Below, one piece after another: positions 55,282 through 64,000 of a DNA stretch of 64,000 nucleotides; positions within the stretch are counted from its first letter, which is position 1; each line of letters opens with the position of its first letter. The notes under the pieces were generated by a model. That model was not told the DNA's origin and searched no databases. It worked only from the letters and a program-made list of their open reading frames with translations. A program made the position numbers and the translations under genes. The stretch is from Acidimicrobiaceae bacterium (GTDB taxonomy: Bacteria > Actinomycetota > Acidimicrobiia > Acidimicrobiales > RAAP-2), in assembly GCA_003161255.1 (NCBI GenBank), contig PMOQ01000106.1, forward strand, positions 7,897-71,896, in the 5' to 3' direction.

Positions 55282-56001
55282 TCATACGGCGGCCCGCACA
55301 CGGGCACTCGTGCCAGCGCCGCCACCGGCCCGCAGCGGAGCCGGGGTCAGGGCCCGCTGCACCCGCCCGAGCACGACGGCGACCAGCCCCGCCAACAGAG
55401 CCACCAGGATCGACCCACTGAACGCCTCGACGTTGTCCTGCGAGGCCAATCCCGACAGCACATAGGTCCCGAGGTCCGAGTAGCTCACGTACGCAGCGAG
55501 CGTGGACGTCGCCACCACCTCGATCGCCGATGTCCGGATCCCGGCGCCGATGAAGGGGAGCGCGAGGGGCAGCTCGGCCCGCTTGAACACCTGCCACCCG
55601 GTCATGCCCATGGCCGATGCCGCCTCGCGCACGTCGGCGTCGACTTCGCGCATCCCGACGTAGGTGTTGGTGAGGATCGGCGGGATGGCCAGCACGACCA
55701 GCGCCAGGTATGCGGCGAGGAAGCCGCCGTACCGGATCGAGATGCTCGGCACGATCGCGAGCAGGGTGAGGAGCGCCAGCGTCGGGATCGCCCGGGCCGC
55801 GTTGGCGGCGTTGACCGCCGCGATGGAGCCTCGGCCGGTGTGGCCGGCCAGCGCGCCGAGCCCGCCACCGATGATGGTCGCGCTCGCGACGACCGCGATC
55901 GACAGCTTGGCGGTCTGCCAGAGCAGCTCGGGGATGCCGTTTGCGCCCTCCCAGTTGCTGGCGGTTGTGAACCAGTGGAAGACCGCGTTCAAGAAGTGCA
56001 T
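55282..56001 (-). CDS. ABC transporter permease (osmoprotectant type)
   Basis: AARAIPTLALLTLLAIVPSISIRYGGFLAAYLALVVLAIPPILTNTYVGMREVDADVREAASAMGMTGWQVFKRAELPLALPFIGAGIRTSAIEVVATSTLAAYV. Confidence 0.92.
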   Translation of the reverse strand: MHFLNAVFHWFTTASNWEGANGIPELLWQTAKLSIAVVASATIIGGGLGALAGHTGRGSIAAVNAANAARAIPTLALLTLLAIVPSISIRYGGFLAAYLALVVLAIPPILTNTYVGMREVDADVREAASAMGMTGWQVFKRAELPLALPFIGAGIRTSAIEVVATSTLAAYVSYSDLGTYVLSGLASQDNVEAFSGSILVALLAGLVAVVLGRVQRALTPAPLRAGGGAGTSARVRAAV

Positions 56002-56002
56002 G

Positions 56003-56731
56003 TCAGGCCGCCGCCCCCGTTCGCACGCGGCCGCCGCGGGTCGGACCCGGCGACCCGGCCCGGCTCCACGGGACGACGAGCCGCTCGGCTAGGACCAGCA
56101 GGAGGTCGGCGACGGCGGCCAGCACGACGGAGAGCACCAGGCCGACGAGGATCGGCGTGTAAAAGGGGCCGTCGTCGGACCCCTGCAGCCCGGTGACGAA
56201 CAGCTGCCCGAGCCCGCCCAGCCCGATCAGCGCGCTGACCGAGACGAGGCCGATCACGGTGACGGTGGCTACCCGGATCCCCGCGAAAAGGTAGGGGAGC
56301 GCGAGCGGGAGCTCGACCCGCACCAGGGAGCGCCCGGGCGTGTAGCCCATCGCCCGGGCCGCCTCCCGTGCGTCGTCGGGGACCGATTCCAGGCCGGCCA
56401 GCGTGTTGCGCACCAGGATCAGCAGTGTGTAGCTGACCAGCGCGATCTCGGCCGTGGTGATCGTGAAGTACCCCGTGACGGGGCCGAGGATCACGAACAG
56501 GGCCAGCGACGGGATGACGTAGAGCACGCTCGTGGCCGTGGTCACAGGGCTGCGCCACCTCCGGTAGCGCCACGCGACGACGGCCAAGGGGACCGAGATG
56601 ACGAGACCGATGCCGACGGCGATGAGGGTGAGCTCGATGTGCTGGTCGAGGTCGGCCACGATCTGGCCCCAGTTCTGTTGCACCCAGCTCCAGCTGAAGA
56701 AGGGCCTGCCCGTGGCCAGCATCCTGTGCAC
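56003..56731 (-). CDS. ABC transporter permease (osmoprotectant type)
   Basis: YVIPSLALFVILGPVTGYFT, DDAREAARAMGYTPGRSLVRVELPLALPYLFAGIRVATVTVIGLVSVSALIG. Confidence 0.92.
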   Translation of the reverse strand: MHRMLATGRPFFSWSWVQQNWGQIVADLDQHIELTLIAVGIGLVISVPLAVVAWRYRRWRSPVTTATSVLYVIPSLALFVILGPVTGYFTITTAEIALVSYTLLILVRNTLAGLESVPDDAREAARAMGYTPGRSLVRVELPLALPYLFAGIRVATVTVIGLVSVSALIGLGGLGQLFVTGLQGSDDGPFYTPILVGLVLSVVLAAVADLLLVLAERLVVPWSRAGSPGPTRGGRVRTGAAA

Positions 56732-56796
56732 GCTATCGGTGGCCGGGCGAGACGACGCGGGTTGACGGTGGACCCGGTGGGTATCGTTGCCCGGGC

Positions 56797-57909
56797 ATGA
56801 TCACGCTGGACGCGGTGACCAAGCGCTACGGAGACGGTGAGGTCGCGGTCGAGTCGCTGAGCCTCGAGATCTGCGACGGCGAGCTCTGTGTGCTGGTCGG
56901 GCCGTCGGGATGCGGCAAGACCACCACGCTCCGGATGATCAACCGGTTGATCGAGCCCTCGGATGGGCGGATCCTGATCGATGGCCGCAACGTGCTCGAG
57001 ATGGACCCGGTCGAGCTGCGGCGGGGCATCGGATACGTCATCCAACAGGGTGGGCTCTTCCCGCACCGGAGGGTGGGGGACAACGTCGCCGTCGTGCCGA
57101 GGCTGCTCGGCTGGGAGGCCACCAGGGTCCAGGCCCGGATCACCGAACTGCTCGAGCTGGTTGGCCTCGACCCGACCCGCTATGCCCGTCGGTACCCCCA
57201 CGAGCTCTCGGGTGGCGAACGCCAGCGAGTCGGCGTCGCGCGCGCCCTCGGCGGCGACCCGCCGGTGATGCTGATGGACGAGCCGTTCGGAGCGGTTGAC
57301 CCGGTCACCCGCGAGCGGCTCCAGCACCAGCTGTTGGAGCTTCAGTCCGAGCTTCACAAGACGATCGTGTTCGTGACCCACGACATCGACGAGGCGGCGC
57401 GGCTCGGCGACAAGATCGCGGTGCTGTCCAAGGGCGGGGTCCTCGAGCAATACGACACTCCCGCCGGGATCCTCGGTCGTCCCGCGTCGGCGTTCGTCGC
57501 CGAGTTCATCGGCAGCGACCGCGCCGTCCGTGTGCTTTCGGTCACCCCGGTAGAACGCCAGGACCTCTCGCTACCACCTTCGGTGGACACCGAGATGACG
57601 ATGCTCGAGGCCCGCCGCGCCGTGGCGGGGGCCGACACCAGATGGGCCGTGGTTCTGGACGCGGCCGGGGCCCTGCACGGTTGGGTCGACCTCGACCCGG
57701 CGAGCTCGGGGACCGTGGCGGACAACCTTCGCCCGTTCGACGTTGCCATCCCCCTCGGCACGTCGCTCAGAACGGCGTTTGCGAAGATGCTCGAACGCGA
57801 TCTGCGATGGGTGCCGGTGGTCGAGGACGGGCGCTATCTGGGCGTGGTGACCCCGAACGCGCTTCATGGCGCCATGCGTCGATCGGTCGGAGGCCAGCCC
57901 GAGCGCTAG
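56797..57909 (+). CDS. ABC transporter ATP-binding protein (betaine/osmoprotectant type) with CBS-like tail
   Basis: LVGPSGCGKTTTLRMINRLIEPSDGRILIDG, YVIQQGGLFPHRRVGDNVA, LSGGERQRVGVARAL, VTHDIDEAARLGDKIAVL. Confidence 0.94.
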   Translation: MITLDAVTKRYGDGEVAVESLSLEICDGELCVLVGPSGCGKTTTLRMINRLIEPSDGRILIDGRNVLEMDPVELRRGIGYVIQQGGLFPHRRVGDNVAVVPRLLGWEATRVQARITELLELVGLDPTRYARRYPHELSGGERQRVGVARALGGDPPVMLMDEPFGAVDPVTRERLQHQLLELQSELHKTIVFVTHDIDEAARLGDKIAVLSKGGVLEQYDTPAGILGRPASAFVAEFIGSDRAVRVLSVTPVERQDLSLPPSVDTEMTMLEARRAVAGADTRWAVVLDAAGALHGWVDLDPASSGTVADNLRPFDVAIPLGTSLRTAFAKMLERDLRWVPVVEDGRYLGVVTPNALHGAMRRSVGGQPER

Positions 57910-57958
57910 CCGCGGGCGGCCAGGGCGCCGGCTTCGCTCAAAGAACTCGCTGGTGAGC

Positions 57959-58804
57959 TCAGCGATTCTTTAGTGACCGGGTGCCCTGCCGAGCTCCTCG
58001 TACCAACGCCCGCTGATACAGCCCGCCGGGCAGCCGTGCCAGGAGGTCGATGACCTTGGCGTCGGGGCCGATGAGGGCCCGCCGGCGGTCGTTCGCCACC
58101 GCAGCCAGGATCTGGCGGGCCGCCTTCTCGGGGCTGGTGAGCGCGACCCGGTCAAAGGTGGCCCGAACGTTCGATGCATCGCCGAGCGCGCCTGATCCCT
58201 CGTCGATCCGTGCATTGCGGACGATGTTGGTCTTGATCCCACCGGGATGGATGGTCGTGGCCGACACCGGGGCCCCCTCGATCTCGAGCTCCATCCGCAG
58301 CGCGTCGGTGAAGCCGCGCACGGCGAACTTGGCCGAGTTGTAGGCGGCCTGGGAGGGGACGCTGATCAGGCCGAAGACGCTCGACATGTTGACGACGTGG
58401 CCCTCGCCGGACGCCCGGAGGTGCGGGAGGAAGGCCTTGGTGCCGTGGACGACGCCCCAGAAGTTGATGCTCATCAGCCACTCGAAGTCCGCAAAGGAGT
58501 GCGCCTCGACGGTCGCCACAACCGCCACGCCGGCGTTATTGAAGATCAGGTTGATCCGACCGTGCTCCTCGGCCGCCTGGTCCGCCCACGCGAACACCGC
58601 TGCCCGATCGGCCACGTCGACCATCCTCGAGGTGACCTTGACGCCGGCGCCCTCGCACCGAGCAACGGTCTCGGCCAGACCATCCGGGTCGACATCGGAC
58701 AAGGCCAGGTGACACCCCCGGTCGGCCAGCTCCCTGGCCAGCGCCCGCCCGATGCCCGACCCGGCCCCCGTGATGGCGGCGACCCGCCCGTTGAACTCCT
58801 TCAA
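57959..58804 (-). CDS. SDR family oxidoreductase
   Basis: VAAITGAGSGIGRALARELADRGCHLALSDVD, NNAGVAVVA, AYNSAKFAVRGFTDALRMEL; likely TTG start with AAGGAG upstream. Confidence 0.9.
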   Translation of the reverse strand: MKEFNGRVAAITGAGSGIGRALARELADRGCHLALSDVDPDGLAETVARCEGAGVKVTSRMVDVADRAAVFAWADQAAEEHGRINLIFNNAGVAVVATVEAHSFADFEWLMSINFWGVVHGTKAFLPHLRASGEGHVVNMSSVFGLISVPSQAAYNSAKFAVRGFTDALRMELEIEGAPVSATTIHPGGIKTNIVRNARIDEGSGALGDASNVRATFDRVALTSPEKAARQILAAVANDRRRALIGPDAKVIDLLARLPGGLYQRALVRGARQGTRSLKNR

Positions 58805-58933
58805 AGCGGCGACTCCTTGGTGGCCCTGCCACGATCCTGCTCGGTGCCCCGGGCTCGCACAAGGCTCGGGGCGGTCCCGCCAGGCCGGGCCGCCGGTCGG
58901 AGCCACCGATCGCGGCGAGGGGACGGTGACAAA

Positions 58934-60265
58934 ATGGCGGCAATGAGCCGCCGCCGCCCGACGAGCTCGGGCCGATCCTCGACGTTCGCGTCGTTGCACG
59001 TCCGGAACTACCGCCTGTTCTTCATCGGGCAGATCATCTCGACGTCGGGCACCTGGATGCAGACCGTCGCCCAGGGCTGGCTGGTGCTTCGCCTGACCCA
59101 CAGCGGCACCGACCTCGGTCTCATCACCGCGGCGCGGTTCCTGCCGATGATGCTGTTCTCGCCCTGGGGTGGCCTCATCGCCGATCGGCTCGACAAGCGG
59201 CGGATCCTCTATGTGACCCAGGTCCTCTCCGGCCTCCTGGCCCTGGTGCTGGCCGCGCTGGTGGCTACCCACCAGATCGAGCTGTGGATGTTGGCGGTGA
59301 TCGCGCTGGCGCTCGGCTGCGTCAACGTCTTCGACAACCCGACCCGGCAGAGCTTCATCGCCGAGATGGTCTCGGACAAGGAGCTGGGTAACGCCATCAC
59401 CCTCAACTCGGTCACCATCAACATGGCCCGGGTCATGGGCCCCGCAGCGGCCGGCGCGCTGATCGCGACGGTCGGGATCGCGCCGTGCTTCCTCGCCAAC
59501 GGGGTCTCGTTCGGGGCGGCCGTGATCAGCCTCATGCTGATGCGGGGCCACGAGCTGTACCCGGTGGACCGCCCGCCCCGTCAGCCCGGCCAAGTGCGCG
59601 ACGGCCTGCGCTACGTCAGGCGGACGCCCGAGCTGCTGGTGCCGCTCCTGATGATCACGTTGGTGGGCACCCTGTCCTGGGAGTTCCAGGTCTCCCTGCC
59701 GCTCATGGCCCGCTTCACCTTCCGCGGCTCCGCCGCCACCTACGGCACGATGCTGGCCTGCATGGGCGCCGGCGCCGTGGTCGGCGGCCTGGTGACGGCC
59801 CGCCGAAACCGGCTGAGCGCCGTCGGGCTGGGCCGGTCCTCGATCGGATGGGGCCTCGCCATCCTGGCCGCCTCGGTGGCCCCCAACCTGCCCACCGAGT
59901 ACGCCCTCTTGCTGCTCGTCGGCTACGGCAGCATCAGCTTCAACGCGCTGGCCAAGACGACCCTGCAACTGGCTGCGGTGCCGCCGATGCGCGGCCGGGT
60001 CATGGCGCTGTGGTCCGTAGCGTGGCTCGGATCGACCCCGATCGGCGGCCCGATCGTGGGGTGGATCGGTCAGAGCTTCGGCGCCCGATGGTCGCTCGTT
60101 GTCGGCGGGCTGGCCGCGGTCCTGGCCGGCCTGCTCGGGTACGCGAGCCTGGCCAAGATCGACCGCCGTGCGCTCGCGACGGCCACTGCGCTCGCCGATG
60201 TCGCGGCCATTGAGCCGGTTCCCGAACCGGCCGCCGCGCAGGTCTCGACGGCCCTGGAGCCCTAG
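58934..60265 (+). CDS. MFS transporter
   Basis: NYRLFFIGQIISTSGTWMQTVAQGWLVLRLTHSGTDLGLITAARFLPMMLFSPWGGLIADRLDKRRILYVTQ. Confidence 0.93.
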   Translation: MAAMSRRRPTSSGRSSTFASLHVRNYRLFFIGQIISTSGTWMQTVAQGWLVLRLTHSGTDLGLITAARFLPMMLFSPWGGLIADRLDKRRILYVTQVLSGLLALVLAALVATHQIELWMLAVIALALGCVNVFDNPTRQSFIAEMVSDKELGNAITLNSVTINMARVMGPAAAGALIATVGIAPCFLANGVSFGAAVISLMLMRGHELYPVDRPPRQPGQVRDGLRYVRRTPELLVPLLMITLVGTLSWEFQVSLPLMARFTFRGSAATYGTMLACMGAGAVVGGLVTARRNRLSAVGLGRSSIGWGLAILAASVAPNLPTEYALLLLVGYGSISFNALAKTTLQLAAVPPMRGRVMALWSVAWLGSTPIGGPIVGWIGQSFGARWSLVVGGLAAVLAGLLGYASLAKIDRRALATATALADVAAIEPVPEPAAAQVSTALEP

Positions 60266-60547
60266 GCCGACCACTTTCAGTGACCACCGTTAGTTGACGG
60301 CCGGAGGTGGCGATCGAGGCACTCTCCGGACGGAACGTCCTTGCCCTGGGTGGTCTCGCGTCGGGGTTCGCCGACCCTCGATCAGGCGAGGCGGTCGCCG
60401 AGAAGCCAAGAGCGTGCAGCCCGTCGAGCCGTTCGCTCGAGCGTTCGTCGCTCCAATCAAAGAGGAGCGGACCGGTGCGCATATCGTTGCCCCCGTGGGC
60501 ACACGAAGCACCGTTGGCCGTCGAGGTGGGTGGACGGGAATCGCTCG

Positions 60548-61309
60548 GTGAGCGCATCGACATACACCCTGTTGGCGGCGGTGTTCGCCGCCAGCGCCGT
60601 CGAGATGGTGGAGGCGCTCACCATCGTCGTAGCGGCCGGCGTGACCCGGGGCTGGCGATCGGCGATCGAGGGCGCAGCGGCCGCGGTCGCGGTCCTCGTG
60701 GTCATCGTCGGAGCGGTCGGTGTCCCGATCGTCCGCTATGTCCCGCTGTCGGCGCTCCGGGTGGTCGTCGGGACGCTGCTGCTCGTGATGGGAGAGGGCT
60801 GGCTCAGGAAGGCCGTTCTCCGGGGGAGTGGCCACAAGGCGGCTCACGACGAGGACGTGATCTTTGCCGAGACGGTCTCGGGGCTCGGTGGCGGGGCGAC
60901 GGCCCCGGCCCGGCGGGACGGCGTCGCCTTTGCCGTGGCCTTCAAGGGTGTCTTCTTAGAGGGGATCGAGGTGGCGATCATCGTGATCAGCCTCGGAGGC
61001 AGCCAGCATCGCCTTGGTCTCGCGGCGGCGGCGGCGGGTGCGGCGCTCGTCGTCGTCACGATCGTCGGACTGCTCGTCGCCCGACAACTCTCCGAGGTGC
61101 CCGAGAACGTCATTAAGGGCGGCGTCGGGATCATGCTCACCAGTCTCGGCTTGTTCTGGATGGGCGAAGGCGTCGGGATCAGGTGGCCCGGTGGAGACCT
61201 CGCGATCCCCGTCCTCGTCGGCGTCTTCCTCCTGGTCACGTTGGGGGCGGTGGCGTTCATGAAGACGGTCGTGCCGGTCACGGCATCGCTCTCGACCGGG
61301 GAAGGGTGA
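60548..61309 (+). CDS. polytopic membrane protein with duplicated ExxE-type helices (COG4280-like)
   Basis: AVFAASAVEMVEALTIVVAAGVTRGW and VAFAVAFKGVFLEGIEVAIIVISLG; about 7 hydrophobic helices; family from memory. Confidence 0.65.
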   Translation: MSASTYTLLAAVFAASAVEMVEALTIVVAAGVTRGWRSAIEGAAAAVAVLVVIVGAVGVPIVRYVPLSALRVVVGTLLLVMGEGWLRKAVLRGSGHKAAHDEDVIFAETVSGLGGGATAPARRDGVAFAVAFKGVFLEGIEVAIIVISLGGSQHRLGLAAAAAGAALVVVTIVGLLVARQLSEVPENVIKGGVGIMLTSLGLFWMGEGVGIRWPGGDLAIPVLVGVFLLVTLGAVAFMKTVVPVTASLSTGEG

Positions 61310-61557
61310 TGGCCGCGATCGCGCGTTGGCTCCGCGCCTTCGGCCACTTCTGGTTCGACTTCCTGTTCGGCGACTCGCCGGTGCTTTTCCCGGCGACGCT
61401 CGTCGTCGTCGCCGTCGCATTCGAGCTTCGGCACCATCGCCTTGCCGCCGTCATCTCTGTCCCTCTCCTTGTCATCGCCTTGATAGTCGGGACCGCGTAC
61501 CTCGGACGAACGAAGTCGGCCCAACCGGGTACCGGGGAGGCCGACGAAACCTCCTGA
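61309..61557 (+). CDS. small hypothetical membrane protein
   Basis: ATG overlapping upstream TGA; FDFLFGDSPVLFPATLVVVAVAFELRHHRLAAVISVPLLVIALIVGTAYLG two hydrophobic segments. Confidence 0.6.
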   Translation: MAAIARWLRAFGHFWFDFLFGDSPVLFPATLVVVAVAFELRHHRLAAVISVPLLVIALIVGTAYLGRTKSAQPGTGEADETS

Positions 61558-61636
61558 GCACGCTGGGCCCGGCCGCAGCACAATCGGGCATCGATCTCGG
61601 GCGGGTACCATCCACATCGGAGCGCCGGGAAGCCTG

Positions 61637-61669
61637 GTCGGCAGGACCCCTTCATGGGGAGGTGCCGAC
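61637..61669 (+). ncRNA. candidate structured 5' leader element (nested hairpin)
   Basis: GTCGGCA/TGCCGAC 7-bp stem enclosing CCCC-TTCAT-GGGG with GGA/AGG internal loop, 57 nt before the exchanger start. Confidence 0.5.
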
Positions 61670-61725
61670 GTGAGTCAACGGATGCCGGGACGAGCGACGC
61701 GGTGGTTCGCGACGGGGCGCCCCTG

Positions 61726-62724
61726 ATGTCGATACCGGTCGCCTGGACGCTCTTTCCGCTGGCCACGCTGGTCAGCCTGGGCGCGAGCGTGATATTGGTC
61801 ATCCGCCTGGAACGGGTGGCCGCCCGCCTGGGGTTCCGCGAGGCGACGCTCGGTCTGATCGCCGCTCTGGCCGCCGATGGCCCCGAGATCACCACCGCCA
61901 TCACCGGGTTGCTACGCGGGCAGCGAGAGGTCGGGATCGGCGTCGTCCTCGGTTCCAACGTCTTCAACCTGGCCGCGCTGCTCGGACTCGGAGCGCTCAC
62001 GGCCGGCCGGATCCGGCTCCACCGCGACGTCGTCGTCTTCTCGGGCGTGGTGGCCGGGGCGATCGCGCTGGTCAGCGTCGGGGCAGCGTCCGGAACCCTC
62101 GGGGCGGGCACCGCCCTCGGGCTCTCGTTGGCGGTCTTCGTGCCGTATGTCGCCGTCTCTGCCGTCAGCCCGAGCACGCTGGCTCGTTGGCCGGTGCCGT
62201 CGTCGTTCACCGACCGGTTGGAACGGGCGGTTCAAGACGAGGAGAGCGACCTCGCTGCGGCGATCCATCCGCGCCGAGGCGACGCTGCCGACGCCGCGCT
62301 CGCTGTGCTGGCCCTGGCCGTGGTGATCGGCGCATCGGTGGTGATGGAGCGTTCCGCGACCGATCTCGGGACCCACTACCGGGTTTCGGCAATCGTGATC
62401 GGGGGAGTGGTCCTCGGTGCGGTGACGAGCCTGCCCAATGCCGTGGCGGCGGTCTACCTGGCAGGGCGGGGCCGTGGTTCCGCCGTCTTGAGCGAGGCTC
62501 TCAACAGCAATTCGCTGAACGTGCTGCTCGGGCTGCTGGTCCCGGGTGTCTTCGTCGGGTTGGTCCACTACGGCGGGGCCGGACTGCTGGTGGCGTCGTG
62601 GTACGCCGGATTGACGGCGGTCTCGCTTGTCCTCGCCTATCTGGGCCGGGGCCTCGGGAGGATCAGCGGGTCTGTGGTGGTGTGCGGCTACCTCGTGCTC
62701 GTGGGCGTGCTGGTGGCGCGGTGA
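61726..62724 (+). CDS. diverged sodium/calcium exchanger (CaCA)-like membrane protein
   Basis: Two inverted repeats: ALAADGPEITTAITGLLRGQREVGIGVVLGSNVFNLAALLG and GAVTSLPNAVAAVYLAGRGRGSAVLSEALNSNSLNVLLGL. Confidence 0.78.
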   Translation: MSIPVAWTLFPLATLVSLGASVILVIRLERVAARLGFREATLGLIAALAADGPEITTAITGLLRGQREVGIGVVLGSNVFNLAALLGLGALTAGRIRLHRDVVVFSGVVAGAIALVSVGAASGTLGAGTALGLSLAVFVPYVAVSAVSPSTLARWPVPSSFTDRLERAVQDEESDLAAAIHPRRGDAADAALAVLALAVVIGASVVMERSATDLGTHYRVSAIVIGGVVLGAVTSLPNAVAAVYLAGRGRGSAVLSEALNSNSLNVLLGLLVPGVFVGLVHYGGAGLLVASWYAGLTAVSLVLAYLGRGLGRISGSVVVCGYLVLVGVLVAR

Positions 62725-62740
62725 CACTGACGCCGTGCAC

Positions 62741-63742
62741 TCACTCGGTCAGCGTGGCCACCATCAACGCCTTGATCGTATGCATCCGGTTCTCGGCCTG
62801 GTCGAACACGATCGAGGCGGGGGACTCGAACACGTCATTTGTGACCTCGAGTGCGGAAAGCCCCCTCGTGGCGTGGATCCGCCGGGCGACGCCGGTTCCG
62901 ATGTCGTGGAACGCCGGGAGGCAGTGCAGGAACTTCACGGCCGGGTTGCCGGTCGCCTCCAGTATCTGCGCGTTGACCTGGTAGGGCAGCAGCAGGTCGA
63001 TCCGCTCGTCCCAGGCCTCGGCCGGTTCTCCCATGGAGAGCCAGACGTCGGTGTAGAGGAAGTCGACGCCGGACACCGCGTCGCGGGTGTCCTCGGTGAT
63101 GGTGAGCCGGGCTCCCGATGACGACGCCAGCTGGTCCGCTATCGAGCGGATGTCGGGGTCGGGCCAAAGGCTGTCCGGCGCCGCGACCCGGACGTCGAGC
63201 CCGAGCATCGCCCCGGTGACGAGCAGGGAGTTGGCCATGTTGTTGCGGGCGTCGCCGAGATAACAGACCGAGACCGATTCGAGCGCCCCCGTGCAGTGGT
63301 CGCGCATCGTGAGGATGTCGGCCAGGGTCTGGGTGGGGTGCCACCGATCGGTGAGTCCGTTCCACACCGGCACGCCGCTGTGGGCACCCAGCTCATCGAC
63401 GTTGCTTTGCGCCCCGCCCCGGTACTCGATCCCGTCGAAGATTCGCCCGAGCACGCGGGCGGTGTCCCGGATCGACTCCTTCTCACCGATCTGGGTCTCT
63501 CCCGGGCCGAGGTAGGTCGTGTGGGCACCCTGATCGTGAGCCGCGACCTCGAACGCCGTTCTGGTCCGTGTCGACGTCTTTTCGAAGATGAGGGCGATGT
63601 TGCGGCCAACGAGGCGACGTTCCTCCTTGTCCGATTGCTTTTCCTGGCGAAGCTGCTCCGCCAGGTCCAGTACGGTCAGGAACTCGTCCGCGGTCAGATC
63701 TGTGTCCTTCAGGAGGCTTCTTCCCTCTAGGCCTGTGGTCAT
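62741..63742 (-). CDS. argF: ornithine carbamoyltransferase
   Basis: [62 protein letters not shown]. Confidence 0.93.
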   Translation of the reverse strand: MTTGLEGRSLLKDTDLTADEFLTVLDLAEQLRQEKQSDKEERRLVGRNIALIFEKTSTRTRTAFEVAAHDQGAHTTYLGPGETQIGEKESIRDTARVLGRIFDGIEYRGGAQSNVDELGAHSGVPVWNGLTDRWHPTQTLADILTMRDHCTGALESVSVCYLGDARNNMANSLLVTGAMLGLDVRVAAPDSLWPDPDIRSIADQLASSSGARLTITEDTRDAVSGVDFLYTDVWLSMGEPAEAWDERIDLLLPYQVNAQILEATGNPAVKFLHCLPAFHDIGTGVARRIHATRGLSALEVTNDVFESPASIVFDQAENRMHTIKALMVATLTE

Positions 63743-64000
63743 CGATTCGATCCCAACCGTTGTCTCGACGCTGCGGTGGCCACGCCTCGGCCAATTCAGA
63801 GCCCGTCGACTCGGCACCCATCGTATTGCCCGACCGAGCGCCCAGCCCCGAGATGGCGTGCCTGCGGGGGTCTTGGATCGACCGATGTGCGGTGTCGATA
63901 CTCTGCGGTCCCGGTGACCGGGGTTCCTTTTGCGAGATACGTCGGATTCGGTTTCGTCTCCGGATCAATCTTTGCCCGGAAACGTGTCAGTCGCGGCCGT

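Noticed and set aside
57941-57970. Hairpin AAGAACTCGCTG...CAGCGATTCTT between the convergent ABC ATPase and SDR genes
   Set aside because: Plausible bidirectional terminator but partly inside the SDR coding end, with an internal loop and no T-tract.
60266-60547. Possible yybP-ykoY-like riboswitch before the COG4280-like gene
   Set aside because: Spacer inspected; no recognisable conserved core or nested structure could be found by eye.
63913-64000. Possible CDS start [24 protein letters not shown] at the right edge
   Set aside because: Only 29 codons before the window ends; insufficient evidence.
1-64000. CRISPR arrays, transposases, integrases or phage structural genes
   Set aside because: No regularly spaced repeats seen and no ORF with recognisable transposase, integrase or phage motifs.

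Overview
The window is high-GC chromosomal DNA of actinobacterial character, possibly Acidimicrobiia-like (inferred from codon usage and gene content, not tested). About 56 CDS are supported, with two intact tRNAs (Leu-UAG on -, Gly-GCC on +) and a 3' fragment of a tRNA-Val(CAC)-like gene. Main blocks: a Wzm/Wzt-type polysaccharide exporter with methyltransferase and glycosyltransferases (3.2-8.8 kb); a surface GH76/SGNH cassette and a VapBC-like TA pair beside the tRNA fragment (8.8-12.4 kb); acyl-CoA and lipid metabolism genes (12.5-23 kb); tRNA-Gly/HicAB/SWIM-SNF2 helicase accessory region (26.7-32 kb); NAD-formate dehydrogenase (36.4 kb); LCP, APC permease, PPK2 and an ECF sigma with YCII partner (42-51 kb); cysteine dioxygenase-rhodanese facing a betaine-type ABC transporter (53-58 kb); and a cation-transport cluster with a structured leader (60-62.7 kb). 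No CRISPR array, prophage, transposase or rRNA was seen. The observations most worth checking are: (1) near-identical promoter/operator sequences in front of the cysteine dioxygenase operon and the opposing betaine-type ABC operon; (2) two 16-bp palindromes sharing GTCTA-N6-TAGAC in front of hicAB next to tRNA-Gly; (3) a degraded tRNA-Val 3' end plus terminator that looks like an att remnant; (4) a nested hairpin leader before a diverged CaCA-type exchanger.
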